A DNA stretch of 64,000 nt from contig OX388343.1 in NCBI GenBank assembly GCA_947579665.1, positions 86,346,254 through 86,410,253 of the forward strand, given 5' to 3'. The notes beneath the pieces are model-generated. The model saw only the letters and a list, made by a program, of their open reading frames with translations. It made no database searches and was not told the origin of the DNA. Origin of the DNA: Sympetrum striolatum. Its lineage: Eukaryota > Arthropoda > Insecta > Odonata > Libellulidae. Shown here piece by piece: positions 1-12,441 of the stretch (its first letter is position 1; every line of letters begins with the position of its first letter). The position numbers were made by a program, and so were the translations under genes.

Positions 1-2560
1 TTCCTTTTTCTCCTAATTTCCTTCTGTTTAGTTTCCTTGGCCTACGCAAACATATCCTTGCCTCTTCTCTTCAAATTCTCTTCTATGTAATGGCGCTAAA
101 AGTTTTTCTCATCGACCAGCAACTGGACCTAGCAAAAACTTACTTGAAGCATAAAAGATTGTTGCTCAAAAACCACGATAATTACGATCTTTCTCTTAAT
201 TAATCTTAAATTACGTCTATGTAAATAGGAACAAGATTTTTTATAGGATCTCAAGAGCGTTCTACTGGCTGGAGATGGCATTGCAAGCCTTCGAAAATTA
301 AATTAAAAAGAAAATGGACGTTAATAGAAATCCAGGGAGATCGATAGCCATTTTATGCTAATGCACCTAATATTCTATTCTACTATAGATAATATTTCGC
401 TCAAAATTCAATTTACTGATTGGTACTTTTAATTTATCTTTTACTGTAGTATTTAGCAGTTTGAGTCGTTTTTAGTGTTTCGTAGTTTTTTAATCGACAT
501 TCAGGCAGCTATGTGGTAAAGTACACACGTAGCTAAGGAAGAACAGTGGAAAGCTTTGTAAAAGTTATGTATGAGTTTACGGTTGCCTGGTTATAAGAAG
601 CTAAATAATGAAAAGGAAGTCAAGGGAATCAAGTATATGCGTTTTTTTTAGAATAACTTTAAAATAAATTACTAATTCGAATTGTACCGCTTCCTTGAAA
701 TTAAATTCATCGGAGCTAAATGTCTGTTTTAATTTTGGCCTCTGCACATGAAGCATGACTTCTATAGAAGGCATGGATTCAAATGGCAATATAAGCAAGA
801 GAAGACACGGAGCACTGTATAGATGGGAATTGCCTGGAGGCGTACATGTCTAAGGGATTATAGACGTCCAGTAAAAGGATTCCACGAGAAGTTCCTTAGG
901 ACTAGGCCGTAAAGTACTTCTGCATCTCAATTAGGTCAAATGCAATCAGCCGTTATGACCACGTTCTGCGTGTGTTTCTCTTTCTACTCTAAGAAGACCT
1001 CCAAGACTTGATCAGTGCCGTACGAGAAGTGAGTGCATGTCATGGAGTACTCTCTAATCTGTCCTAAAATGTCACCAACCCTTGATTTTAATTAATTCAT
1101 GCTCTTCCACACACACATGTATAATTAATCAATACTTAATTTACAAGAACTATTGAGTAGAATTTACATTAAAAAATCGATGTTCGAAGGCATGATTTGG
1201 TGGAAATGCATGGTAACGAATATGAGACAGCGATGTTTCGCAATATTTAACTTAAATGTGATCGGATTCGCCTTCACGGAAGCCTCTTAAGTAGAATTAT
1301 AGACATCTAGTAAAATAAATACCGAGGAAAATTACGTCTCCCCTTCTTTATATCTTTTATCATTTACTTTGCGTTCTTGTTTTGAAGAGAGAAAAGAAAG
1401 ATTATTCCGTTAAAGAAATAAATCTATTCAAAGATTTGACACCAAAATTAAAAAATAAAATAAATTAGGATTATTAATATCAATATTAGAATTAACAATA
1501 TAAATTAAATTAGGTATATCACACAATATAATCAGCCATCTTTGAAAAATATTTACGAATGTGCATACCAAGCGATATCAAGTGTAATCTCACCAAAATT
1601 TAATAAAAAACATCCTAACGATCGAGGTTTCACCCCGAAACTAATCGCATGTGTGTTTATAGTTTTTAAATTTGTGGAATTCCTCTGATTTTGCTGGATG
1701 ATTTTCATTAAAATATTTACGAAGTAAACCATTAAGAATCCGGTATGAATAAAGTTCGTATTTGCATGGTGTATTCCCACGTTTGCTACAGTTAGAAGTT
1801 TAATATTTATTGAACCTAAAAGTATTGATATGCGTTGTACATGTAATATTCAATCTACGCATAGTGATTTATAATACTTAAATATGTTCTCAGGTATCAC
1901 TATAAACGTAAGCAGTATGAGTAGCTGCGATATTTGCTGAAGCAAATTCTTCCTTTGAATCAGGAGATTGAGGTATAAATTCTTTGTTTATGCATGATAT
2001 ATGTTTGTTGCGAAATGTGAAGTGAACTGCACCTTCCGCAATAATAACATTCTTATTTGCCCAATACCTTACCCACTTCTTATTTCTCCATCTTTTGCCG
2101 TGCTTTCTTCTTTATATTATCTTTTCTACGTTTCCCCATACTCCTGAAGCACTCCTCTCCTATTCCCACAGAATGCCTCACTCCACCTCAACGAGGACAC
2201 ACTCGATGCATTCCTCCGCATATATTAACCCAGAGTTCAATTTTGAGTGGAACAACGGAAAGGCAGGTATGCAAGTCTACTTTTTATTCATATATTGTTC
2301 CTACATTCCCAACTACATTCAGATGCTCACTTCACCGGCTTAATCTTAAAGTTCTACTTTAAGATCCAAGATGCTCTGTTGAGCTGAAATAGTTTTTTCG
2401 TATAGTTTTCAAAATTGTAGTAATGTATATCTTAAATTGAATTTCAGAGAAATTTAACTGATTCCACACAAAAATTAAAAAAAAATTGTCACTCTGATTT
2501 GTAATCATTCGCAATACTATTCCCCAAGATGAAAACAAATTAGCATAAACTAATTCAGCA
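1..2560. other. AT-rich sequence without a recognised gene
   Basis: Only short open frames occur here, the longest being 101 codons at 2057-2362 in a pyrimidine-rich patch, and none has a recognisable domain. I see no tRNA-like sequence, transposon end or strong inverted repeat. A short similarity between about 860-890 and 1300-1325 (both contain a 'ttatagac' core followed by 'agtaaaa') is too brief to call a repeat. Confidence 0.5.
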
Positions 2561-2568
2561 ATTTAACT

Positions 2569-3085
2569 CGAAGTTCTCGGAAACGAAATCATGCTATTGC
2601 TAAATCATGAAAACTAAATGTATTCTATTCAAGCCTTTTCCTTTGGTCTTATGAACAAACGAAGGAAATATTCCCTTTTTAATATTGAAGCGTATTCTAA
2701 ACTAGAGTATTTTTGTGACTACTTTAGTAGTTTCTATCAAGTATTTTCTAGATATTAATTCATTATGTCTAGAAACAATAATCACAGTAAACGAACATCT
2801 GAGAATTTACAAGGAAGAAAAAAGAAATTCAACGTCCTTGGAAACAATATTACACTCTTAAAAAACCATGCACACTAAACGCTCACTATTCAAGGTTTTT
2901 TTCTGTAATTTTGCACAAAAGAAGGAAATATTCTCTCTTAAAACGAAGGCAAATCTAAACTAAACTTTTGATGACCACGCCAATAGCTTTTACCAGAAAA
3001 TTCTCTAGACTAGGATCGGAAATTACTTCAAGCTGAAATCGGAGAATTTATAGGGAAGGAAAGAGGTGCGCATGATATAGAGTAA
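2569..3085. repeat. Diverged tandem duplication, unit about 260 bp
   Basis: Two adjacent units read as diverged copies. The word GAAGGAAATATTC recurs at 2661 and 2921 (offset 260). It is followed in both by a run ending 'tctaaact', and preceded by 'attcaag' plus a T-rich stretch. The unit starts near 2569 and 2827 also match ('tcggaaac' / 'ttggaaac'). Identity looks like roughly 65-70% by eye, so the duplication is old. No coding capacity is evident. Confidence 0.6.
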
Positions 3086-4905
3086 TAATCATTAGAATAT
3101 GTTTAGGGAGGGGAATGGAGTGGCAGGGGTAGATGATGGCTGGAGGGTGTGATAGTAGGACATGATGGAAAACTAAGAGAAGAGGAAGTCTATAGAGCTG
3201 AATCCCCGGTACACCGTCACCCTATCCTCTTGCGGCCACTTCAACTAACTTTGGCTCTTCTCTCCTACCCATCAGCACTTTCCAATAACCCCCTCTTACG
3301 CGCTAACCAGTCTCTTCCCAACTCACCGCCAAAACTCATACTCGCCGGCCCTTCCACTCCTGCGAACCGGATTTATTGCGAATAAAGTAACAAGTGCCCA
3401 ACTCTTGGAAGGCATCCACGCCCTTAATGCAGCGATAGAAATTTCATCTAACGAGCCTTTTCATTACTATTTTCTTCCTCTTTTTGCAAATGCATCTCAT
3501 CTGAGAAGCTTACGGAGAGCTTAAGTAGACGAATATCACCCAATCCTTTTGATGAGGCGCTCCTCCTTATCCTGACCTGCTAAAGTGTATTTGATTAATT
3601 CCTAAAGCCCCCGTTTGTGCAGTAGTAATTAACAGTTAGAAAGAGTTCATCCAGCGGGTAATGAGAGTGAAAAATAATCCTAAACATTTTTGGTAAACAA
3701 ATTGAACGACTCCGATTTCATAAGGCTTATTTGGTTTAATTATGATGTAGGGGAGGAAAGGAATTCACAATAGATAATAAAGCATTTTGCTTTCTCTTAA
3801 ATTCCTTCTTTTATTTCAGTCCCCTCCTTTCTACTTCTCACGTTGCTACACCTGCTAATTTGCTAACCATTGATAAGAGAAAGCATACATATCCCTAATA
3901 TTAATTCTATCTATCGTCTTTAATTGGAATGAGCAGTTGATTCGCAGTATTTACCCATTATTACTCCAATTAAATTTGGGTCGTACTTTATTTATTTGAT
4001 CTACACTTTTGAGCAAAATCATAATTTTTATTTATAACTTTTCTGTAATGGAAGAATTTCACGGTGACGTCAGCAAAAATCACTTTAATGAGTTAAATTA
4101 CGTCAGAAATGTACATTATAAAGAGATTTAACATCTATGCAACGGCGACAGGCATTTAAAAAGTTTATGGTTTAAGATTAACGGTTTCTCTTCAAACTTT
4201 TCCAAAGAAGTCATCGGCATTACTCAAGTGAGATCCACCAGGACGATATCTCCCAATCGTCCATTTTTGTAACGGTATGTACCAGGGAAATAATTTTCGT
4301 GATTTAAAAACTTTGTAATCAATATTATGACCTCTTTAAAACCCGTTCTATCATCACCAACGAACTTATTCTAAGGATAAAAGAAGAAACATGAACCACA
4401 ATTCGGGTTGGGGTGAGTTCAAAGCTATTTTTAAAAAATACTCTGCATAAATCTGTTAATTGGAGTCTCGACTCCTGAGGGAGCAAGTGATGCTCGAGAG
4501 AAGGAAATCCCAGGCCCCGCTGCATACACAAATTAGAGTGACATTTGCGGAATTCCTAACGGAATAAAGTGGGAAGGCCTTTTGCAGCCTATTACAGGAG
4601 GAGGAAATAAAACAGCTAAATGGCTGGGGACGTTTGGTATAGTATCAGTCTGCATTTGGTTGGTATATAAAAGACTTCTAACTAAATATCGATGGGATAT
4701 GCTCGATTAGATCAGTTATTTCAGGAAGCGATACTGATATTGACGGTGAGAATTATATCAACATCAAATCAATAATTATCGCTAATATTTCTAAGTTAAA
4801 TGTATTATCACATAAATATCTGGGGTACTTTACTATATAAATACTATGTATGAGTGTCTCATTCGGTTAAACAGTAACTGTAATGCTTGAGCACTTACAA
4901 TGCTG
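3086..4905. other. Sequence without a recognised gene; C-rich patch at 3190-3370
   Basis: A more GC-rich, C-rich patch holds a 78-codon frame (3149-3385) of low complexity that I regard as chance. The rest is AT-rich with no repeat hallmarks that I can see. Confidence 0.45.
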
Positions 4906-4911
4906 TGTAAA

Positions 4912-4956
4912 AACTATGTGACTCTGCATACATTTGGTATGCAGAGTCACATAGTT
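4912..4956. repeat. Perfect 19-bp inverted repeat (hairpin)
   Basis: The arms 4912-4930 and 4938-4956 are exact reverse complements (left arm AACTATGTGACTCTGCATA) around a 7-nt loop. The stem is perfect, so it is either recent or constrained. It is too short for a typical animal pre-miRNA and may be the core of a small foldback element. Confidence 0.9.
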
Positions 4957-5059
4957 GATTTGAAAAGCAAAAGAAATTTAAAGAAGACTGTAAAAATCTT
5001 TATGAAAAATATGTTGTTAGGAACATAAACAGTTTTTTATTTGATGGTTTATATTTTGA

Positions 5060-5180
5060 GAACGAGCTGTTCTCTTCTTTTGGTAAAATTTTGAAATTCT
5101 TTACATTTAAACCGTAATCTGTGTTCCATCGACAAGCCTTGCCTGATGGTCACCTTATATTAAATAAATAAATCAAATAC
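5060..5180 (+). mobile_element. Probable LINE 3' end
   Basis: A short stretch with 'gacaagccttgcctgatggt' runs directly into a TAAATAAATAAAT tail near 5160-5172. This resembles the 3' untranslated end and A-rich microsatellite tail of jockey/CR1-type retrotransposons elsewhere in the window. No coding sequence is retained upstream, so the call rests on tail structure only. Confidence 0.35.
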
Positions 5181-5189
5181 TTAATAAAT

Positions 5190-6065
5190 GAATCAAATAA
5201 AACTAAATGAATATATTTACTATTCGTTAACTGAACATCCTATTCTTAAATTAGCTACATTTGATTTATGTGACGTTCTTAAAATAACTTTTCGGAAAGA
5301 AGGTTTCCATTTTGAAAGAAAATTTTAACACTATCCACATGCTTATTTTCAGAGGAAAAGTATCAATTTTCAAAAGCATAAAATACAAGCTAGCAGTGTA
5401 GACATATTAAGCACTTCCATGTGGTTTCACTCTAAGAGAACGACGACCTATATTTATAGTATTAAAAACCTCGGATACGTCACCACTGGGGTAAATATAT
5501 CTCAGAGGGTTTTTCGAATGAGTTGCTTCGAATACAATGTCATTCTTCTGTAGCAAGCGTTCTTGTGGCTCCTCCATCTTGAGATAGAATGGAACCACTT
5601 TCTTCCGAGGGCTCCAATGCGAAACAAAGGATGCGTTCCCCGAGTGCACTATGAAATGTGCATTCCACTCCTTTCCTTCCGTTTCACTTCCCCAGGTGAG
5701 AGCAAAAGATCAGCCAAATCAAAGGGTTTCAGTGGCTCGTATAAATTGAATAAAGACACAAGCTCCGCTGAGGCTGAGTAGTGCGGAGATTCAGTGCGTC
5801 TGTCAATCTATAGAAGGGATGAGTGAACCGGGGAGAAAAATACCTCAGCTTAATACAGAGGAAGGAAGAAAGAGATGTGGAAATAACCCGAGGATTTTTC
5901 ATTTCTAAAGAATGCAGTAGATCATTTAAGAGAAAAGGTCAGGCGAGATACAATATTGGATTGACCTTGTAAGGATGAAATAGGCTTTTGGTAAATTACA
6001 ATTGTAATCGAGTGAAATTTTTATTGCATGAAGACAAACTTTAAAGTTTCTTACAACATCTATGA
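5190..6065. other. Sequence without a recognised gene
   Basis: Overlapping open frames on opposite strands (5407-5649 and 5563-5781) are each about 75 codons and match no family I recognise. Nothing repetitive was seen. Confidence 0.4.
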
Positions 6066-6067
6066 GG

Positions 6068-6164
6068 AAATAAATAATTAAAAGATTCACTTTTACAATT
6101 TCCAACGTTTATAGTTTATATAAACGGTGGAAATTGTAAAAGTGAATCTTTAATTATTTATTTG
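6068..6164. repeat. Long near-perfect hairpin, about 45-bp arms
   Basis: Arms 6068-6113 and 6119-6164 are reverse complements with a 5-nt loop. They differ by about one substitution (near 6105 versus 6127) and one extra A in the left poly-A step. The stem core is AAAGATTCACTTTTACAATT. The outer part (TAAATAATTA / TAATTATTTA) also pairs. Such a long, clean palindrome suggests a young foldback element or a palindromic duplication. A short-RNA hairpin is possible but unproven. Confidence 0.85.
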
Positions 6165-8360
6165 TTATGGATTTCCACAAAGTGAAGCCTTTGACAATAG
6201 ATTTTATCTATGAGGAACTTTCAAAGAAAGCATAACCTAGAGACAATCAAAGTTGAAAACCCCTCGCACTGTGGAACGTTATGAACTATGAAAATAAATG
6301 CTCATAATTATAAAAAACTTACAAACATTAACAAAATACAGCTGATAAAAGACCGAAGGTACATATCCAAGAATCTCTGTTCATGTATTTTCTTCTATTG
6401 AATCTCCAACTGGAAAAGTTATGCTCACAAAGTTTATCTTCTACCAACGTTTTATGACATTTGATGTTAAATATGACGGAATAAGTAAGCAATTTAGAAA
6501 ATATATACTTTAGCGAGCAAAGCATATTGGAAGTATTTTCATAATCAAATGACGATAAAAACAGCTTCCAAATAACAAAATATATAGGTTAAAAAGACGC
6601 ACTAAGTAAAAGGGCACAGATTATGAATACATTTTAAAGGTTAAATGCAAAAATAAATAAAGAAATGCCATTAAATATAGAATACAAGGTTATTTTAATG
6701 TTAAGTTTTGGATAACCAAGATTTTTTATTATAGAAAGTATAGCACAATGCAGTCATGAAATTAGCCTGCCAAGTTGTTAAATGAAGTGAATGCTAAAGA
6801 AATAAGTAACATCCTTGATTTCGTCCAAGTTGCAGCTACTATTCATACGAAAAAAGAAACTTATGATTTATTGTGGAGATAGATATCTTATGCTTACTTC
6901 AGATAAGTACGAAATTTTCAGAAGTAACGTTGTCCTCATTTCTTGAGGATGGGAGTAACAAAATACAGCATTAAATCCACAACCATAATCAGTCTAAATC
7001 GAATAAGAGATCAAGGAACCTCTAGCACACGTTTATTTTGCGGAGAACGCGCATAAAAGTTAAAGAGGGTTAAGAGTCGCCACATAACATTTGAAGCGGT
7101 TGCCAAAATCAGGCGAAGGAATAAAAGTTTTAATGTTTCGAATTCCGGGTCCGAATGACCGCTCGCAAAAGTTATTCGTAATTTCATTCCGACTTCTAAA
7201 CGAGAGACAAGAGTCACTTTTGCGGATGATTACTCGATAGAAATACTCCCCAAGAGTGGAAATTAAAAGATAAAGCAGTTAAGGGAGGCCGGCGGAAGGT
7301 GTAAATGAGAGCCAAAGCGACAAAAAGTGGATAAAAAAGAGGGAAGCGGTAATGTGGCTGGAGATTAAGAGGTTGAATAAGTGAAAAGGTGATAGAGTTG
7401 AGGGAGAAATGTTGGGGATAAAAGGAGGAAGTTTGGGGAACGAGCGGAGGAAATGAAGAGGGAAGGCGACGCCGGATTTCGGCGGCAGTTCTGCGGTCTC
7501 GACGGCGAAGTTGTTAAACGAAGCAACGAGAAGTATCAGGATGAAAGAGATTCGTAAGGAATGTGGAAATGGTGGATAGTCAAGGCTGTATCAAGGAGGC
7601 TGTCGTGCTCTTCGATGTGGAACGAAATAAAGTTTATAATCACGCCGTGTCCTGCTGGTTAGCCACACGCGGATGTTTCTCTGCTTTCCTCACGGTTATC
7701 TACTCCTTGATGGTTACACACACAAGTTTCTCCTTTATGAAATTTCCTTGCCAAACATATCTTTCCTTTTAGAAAAATGTAAACTCCAGGTTTTCAACTA
7801 AGAGACATCGTTTTTCTTAGTTTCCCTCGCCGCTCTAATTAGTATACTCCGCAAAAGAAGTGTACGCTCCCACAACTTTAATTTACAATAAAGGTCGTTC
7901 TGCTTCAATTATGTACAAATGACAACAAAAATGCTATAATTTAAATTCAAATGTCAGATGTCTCACTCAGAACTTTCAATAAACAAATATATTTTTGTCC
8001 TCGCTATCGCGGCTTCAAATTCATGAGTAGAACGTGATAACAAATTATTCTTTTGGAAAAAGGTAGAATTATCTGCTTTTTCAGTCCATCCGATCGATCT
8101 TTCGTTAAATCGAAAACAAGCCAAATTCATAACATTTGATTTAATAACACAACATAAAAGCTTATTCCAAAACCTGACAATGTAAATTATTTTCAAACCC
8201 GAAGGGCAGTTTAATTGCAAATACTGGAACACAAACTCGATGGATGAAATGGTGATCTTATATCTCCCAACTCGTTGTAACCTAGAACAATGGGGTACCT
8301 GTGAATTAAATATCTCTGTCATCATGAAAATTTATTTTAAGAATGAAATTTTGGAGCACG
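6165..8360. other. Sequence without a recognised gene; purine-rich at 7260-7480
   Basis: About 220 bases at 7260-7480 are strongly purine-rich on the plus strand and lead into a small GC-rich patch (7460-7520). A 120-codon minus-strand frame at 7963-8325 has no recognisable domain and ordinary AT-rich composition. I do not call it a gene. Confidence 0.45.
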
Positions 8361-8560
8361 GCTGTTGAAGAATTAGAGGTTAAAAATCTCCAATAGCCGT
8401 CTTTGTCGATGACTCTCTTCTCATCCGCCGGTGTTCGGAAAAAACAAGAGTGTGCGGTGTCCTCTCTTGTTTCCTCTAAAAAACGGCGGATGAGAAGAGG
8501 GTCGCCGACTTTTGAAGATTTTTAACCTCTAATAAATATCAGCAGAATTAGGAGTCAATG
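8361..8560. mobile_element. Foldback element, copy 1
   Basis: Inverted arms at 8372-8430 and 8484-8532 begin with ATTAGAGGTTAAAAATCT and end at a CCGCCG/CGGCGG step. The shared inner part is CTCTTCTCATCCGCCG. The 50-odd-base centre contains 'tgtgcggtgtcct'. The left arm carries extra bases ('agccgtctttgtcg') that are missing on the right here but present in copy 2 at 12624-12715. No coding capacity, so this is a non-autonomous foldback or MITE-like element. Ends and target duplication are not resolved. Confidence 0.8.
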
Positions 8561-9840
8561 GTAAATGAACATGTAAAAAGGATTTGTCCTGAATATGTAA
8601 GGGATTCACGGGTGTGAAAATGTCAGGCATGGCTGAATTATTACAGTATTGTTTTATAATTACAGTATAATTTTCGAAATATATTTTAATTAAAACAGCA
8701 ATACAATTCTTTCTTTTTCAAAAGCTTCGAAGATGATGTCGAAAATCAAAACAAATTTTCTACAAATTTAAAGCATCTATCAGCATCAGCATTCTATCAG
8801 GATGAAAGTTCAGTTCTAACTGGAAAATCCTCCACGCTTCGCTACTTGAATCATTGCAGCAAACGCTGCATCGTGCGATAAAATTTTTGTCGAACATTTT
8901 CACCAAGTTCAACATTGCGCTTTGAAAATTTACCGCAGCTCGATATAAAACCACAACTTCGAGATCATATTGAATTGCAATAAGAAATAATTGCTGATAA
9001 TCTCGCCTTTTAGGCTCATTTTAATTCCATAATTCATTTCGCCTATAAGAATGCCTTAATATAACGCCCCCCACTCTCCGTAAGTGGCAGGCATAGTCTT
9101 TCCCTAATTATCCCACCAACAAATTGCGCTAATCCCCTCCACCGAACCGAACTTTACGGCCTTTTCCTCCTTCGCCAATTCCGCATTCCCCCAAAAGCAC
9201 CGCACTAATTATAAGGCAGAGTATCATACCTAACGTCGGTTTCTAACGTGCATTAATTTCGTAATCACAGTTTCCTTTCCGTAATCACGTACCGAACTCG
9301 AATCCTCGTCCACTCCCCTTCTCCCTAATCCTTCCCTACGGGCCCTTCTCTATTTATGACCGCCAGTTGACTGCACCGAGGATTGGGCCCTCTTTCGGGG
9401 ACCACTTTAATTAAAATGCCCGCTTTAGGAGTGGACGACGGAGAGAGGAAAAGACTCAAGGGGGTTGGCATACCTGAGGGCATATTCTGGTTTGGCAAGA
9501 GGTGTTTAGGTTAAGGCATTGTAGGGTCTCGCGAGGACCAAGACTCGACTCAGGTATTCTCTGATCTCGAGAGGGAGTTAGGAATGCGTCAAGGCATCGA
9601 AATCAGGTTAACGACGGTAATCTGAGTATTCTCCCTCTCCTCCTTCCAGAAGCAATTCCTTTGCTCTAGTAAGCATTGCGTGGGTAGGAATCCGTCCGAT
9701 ATTAGACACGTAGATACGGTTATAAAATCTACCATTTAGACTATATAATCGATTAGTAGAAGATATCTTAGAGCATCTTATTGTACTATAAACCAGCTAT
9801 GACTAGTAAACGTATTTTTTTGAAATATCCTAGATTTACG
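8560..9840. other. Sequence without a recognised gene; GC-richer block at 9060-9600
   Basis: 9060-9600 is clearly richer in G+C than its surroundings and contains several TAATTA/ATTAAT words between C-rich runs. There is no open frame of note. This could be a constrained non-coding block, but composition alone does not show that. Confidence 0.4.
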
Positions 9841-9845
9841 GTACA

Positions 9846-9880
9846 TTATGACCTGTTTCGACGCTCACCATCATCATTAC
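9846..9880 (-). repeat. Penelope-type motif, degenerate copy
   Basis: Read on the minus strand this gives 'gatgatggtgagcgtc' followed by GAAACAGGTC. That is the GATGA + short spacer + GAAAC arrangement shared with copies at 10227, 22560, 27760, 33072, 43999 and 44042. The hairpin pairing is poor. It faces the plus-strand copy at 10227, about 350 bp away. Confidence 0.45.
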
Positions 9881-10226
9881 TATTTATAATATTTATTTGA
9901 ATGTTAACATGACTATATTTATAGATTATCGCATAAATGTACTTATCGATTGTGTATTTATATTTTTTGTCTTGTTTCCTTCTCATCTTCTTGTTAATAC
10001 CATTGGTAGGTTTGCCCAGGTTTTTCATACATCCCCTTCTACGTGGGTGTTTTCCTGGAGAGGATATTTTTTTCCGAAGAATCTCTTCGGTTCTTACAAC
10101 TACAATTCTTCTCATGCTGTCTCTTTAATTTCATTGTTTTGTAATTGATGACAATGGGCCAGATGGAAGAAGATATATCAGTCTCAATCTTGTCCGAACA
10201 AAGACGATATTTTTAAGATTATCACC

Positions 10227-10275
10227 AAGGGCTGTTGACGCTGAATATCGAAACCGGTCGTTTTTGTATAAAAGT
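10227..10275 (+). repeat. Penelope-type motif, degenerate copy
   Basis: The sequence 'gctgttgacgctg' is followed by 'tcGAAACCGGTCGTTT' and a T/A-rich run. The GAAACCGGTCGTTT part is the best conserved segment of the family. The upstream core is mutated (CTGTTGA instead of CTGANGA). Confidence 0.5.
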
Positions 10276-10299
10276 TTGGAAATTTTACTTGTTTACCTT

Positions 10300-11780
10300 T
10301 TTATATTGTTATGAATTTACATGGAGTGAAGACTAACAAGACCATAGATTATATTATTGATTATGATTACCTTGAATATTTACTCAATGTACTTCAAAAT
10401 TATTCCTTACGGACCATGTACACCTCCATATTCTTATGAATCTTAAAGGCGTGAGCTGAGATGAAAATGTGGAGTCAAAAACGCATTTCTATTTCTTTTT
10501 CTATTCCTTTAAATTTGAATAACCTACCAGTATACACGATGAGATTTTAGGCGGCACTTGAAATGCGACAGCTATAGATACACAGCCAATAAATTTTATA
10601 TTCATTTTAATGTGTTTCGTGCTCAATAGCTTGACCCATCTTTCAATCATGGCTTCATGGTTTTACTAAATTTGAAGTTAGACTTAAGAAAATTAAATGA
10701 TTTTGTTTCAGAGGTCAATTACAGATGGCCTTATGGTTCATTTCATTTCAAATTCACATGGCTTTTGCATGAAGAGATCAGAGTTAAGGGAAAGGAAGAA
10801 TAATCCCGCTTTAATTGGCCGTTAAGTTTATAGCGAACGTGGAATCTACATAGAAATTACGTCACTTTCCAGAGACGCTCTTCTCAATTAGAATCCGCGC
10901 AGCATGATCTTTGCAAATGAGGTAATCTCTTTTGATGCATGAATTTGCATTTAAAACGTGAGGGAAGTAAATTTTGTCCAAGTACTACGTTTTCCAATTA
11001 AAGATCGTAAGAGAAAGGAAAGTGAATTCATTTAATGGCGTATCATTGATGAACTAACCGTAAAACTGAATTTGACTATCAATAAATCAACGGATCTAAA
11101 CTCACTATAAAAAGCATTTAGATTCACATGCGTTGATTGAGGGTGTTTGAGTTTTATTTCCTCATATAATTTACTGATTTATTTTCTGTGATTTTGGATA
11201 CCAGTGGACAGAAGTCAAATATCCTAGTTCATCCTGCTATAGCTAATTTTTTTAAAGCAGGTGTACGAGCACGAGTATGATATAAAGAGAGAGATAAAGT
11301 TTCTGTAATACTAATATTTTCCTTGCCACGATGATCTCATTTTCTATATTTTTTGTTTTACAGCAGAATCACATTCGAGAGATATGAATTCTGAAATCTT
11401 TAATATTCATCTAGCTTGCTTACAGCATTGCAGCAAATTCTATTTTAAATGTATCTGCAAATATGTAGAAACTCTCAATATCTTGCTCTGAAAATAGAAT
11501 TAACAGGATATAATTCACAGTCTCAGGCGTCGTTTTGTGGAAATCCACTTTCCTCATTTCTAAAAGAATAAACAGGGTTTTCAGGGGAATATTTCTTTGC
11601 AGAGTCCTTTTACCGAAAAACTAACTCACCCCGTTAATTCCTTTCAGTCTTCGAGGGATATTTTTTGGATAGTAGGGGTGATAAGCAGAATTTCAGCTTT
11701 GCTGAGTCATTAATTTTTCCATTTGCACCTTTTCACTCTTTCCAGGAGTTTTTAACATCAGACTTTAGCGTTTTGGCTCC
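10300..11780. other. Sequence without a recognised gene
   Basis: AT-rich, no open frame above about 60 codons with any recognisable content, no inverted repeats noticed. The last ~100 bases (11665-11780) may be decayed 5' sequence of the LINE that follows. Confidence 0.4.
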
Positions 11781-11789
11781 CTTGGTTTT

Positions 11790-12400
11790 GTGTTTTGATG
11801 TCCATCGCAAGAAAATTGTAATCTTGAATTCAATTCCTTTATTAAGAATTCAATTATTCAAGCATTCCGCTTCGGTGGTCACATATTGGAATGGTTTAAA
11901 AGCTATCTCTATCACAGAGAATTGAGAGTTTGTATGAATGGTTGTAAGTCATATTCCTTTACTGCTCTTTCTGGGGTACCGCAGGGGTCCCATTTAGGAC
12001 CCTTATTATTTAATCTGTTCATTAATGATATTGGTCGATACATACAACCTTTATCTTTCTTACTTTATGCAAACGATCTCAAGATTTTTCCACGTGATAA
12101 AATCAGCAGCTGACTATCTAACTCTACAAGATTGTTTAGAAAGATTACACTCATAGTTCATATAAAACAAAATTTTATTAAACATATCAAAACGACAAAC
12201 TATTTCCTTCCATAATATTCGTAGACTCATCAATTTCGAATATTCTATTGACAACAATCTATTAGAAAGGGTTCAAATAATCAATAATCTAGGAGCTATT
12301 TTTGATATAGTATCTCTGAGTTTTCTCAGAGTTTCTGACTCTGATTTTCTGAAAACTTCAATATCAAATTAATATTATTAAAACTGTAGGTAGTTTATAA
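11790..12400 (+). pseudogene. LINE reverse transcriptase fragment (jockey/CR1-like), inactivated
   Basis: This is the palm region of a non-LTR retrotransposon reverse transcriptase, split over at least two frames. A block FDVHRKK near 11796 corresponds to the conserved 'FD.V.H..L' motif. After a frameshift comes LEWFKSYLYHRELRV (from about 11886), then SGVPQGSHLGPLLFNLFINDI (from about 11970), and YANDLKIF (about 12066), the catalytic YADD block with the first Asp changed to Asn. Decayed downstream sequence still matches the family: LQDCLERLH, 'LNISKRQTISF', then 'NNLGAIFD' near 12290-12310. Frameshifts, stops and the Asp-to-Asn change make it non-functional. Both ends are truncated: upstream sequence fades before 11790, and a SINE tail begins at 12416. 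Confidence 0.9.
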
Positions 12401-12415
12401 GTTGTAACAGCGTTT

Positions 12416-12441
12416 TTGATTGATTGATTGATTGATTGATT
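12416..12441. repeat. (GATT)n microsatellite
   Basis: About six GATT units in a row. On the minus strand this is (AATC)n, directly after the SINE body, so it is best read as the SINE's 3' tail. Confidence 0.9.

Noticed and set aside
7963..8325. 120-codon minus-strand frame
   Set aside because: No recognisable domain, AT-rich composition equal to its surroundings, no supporting context.
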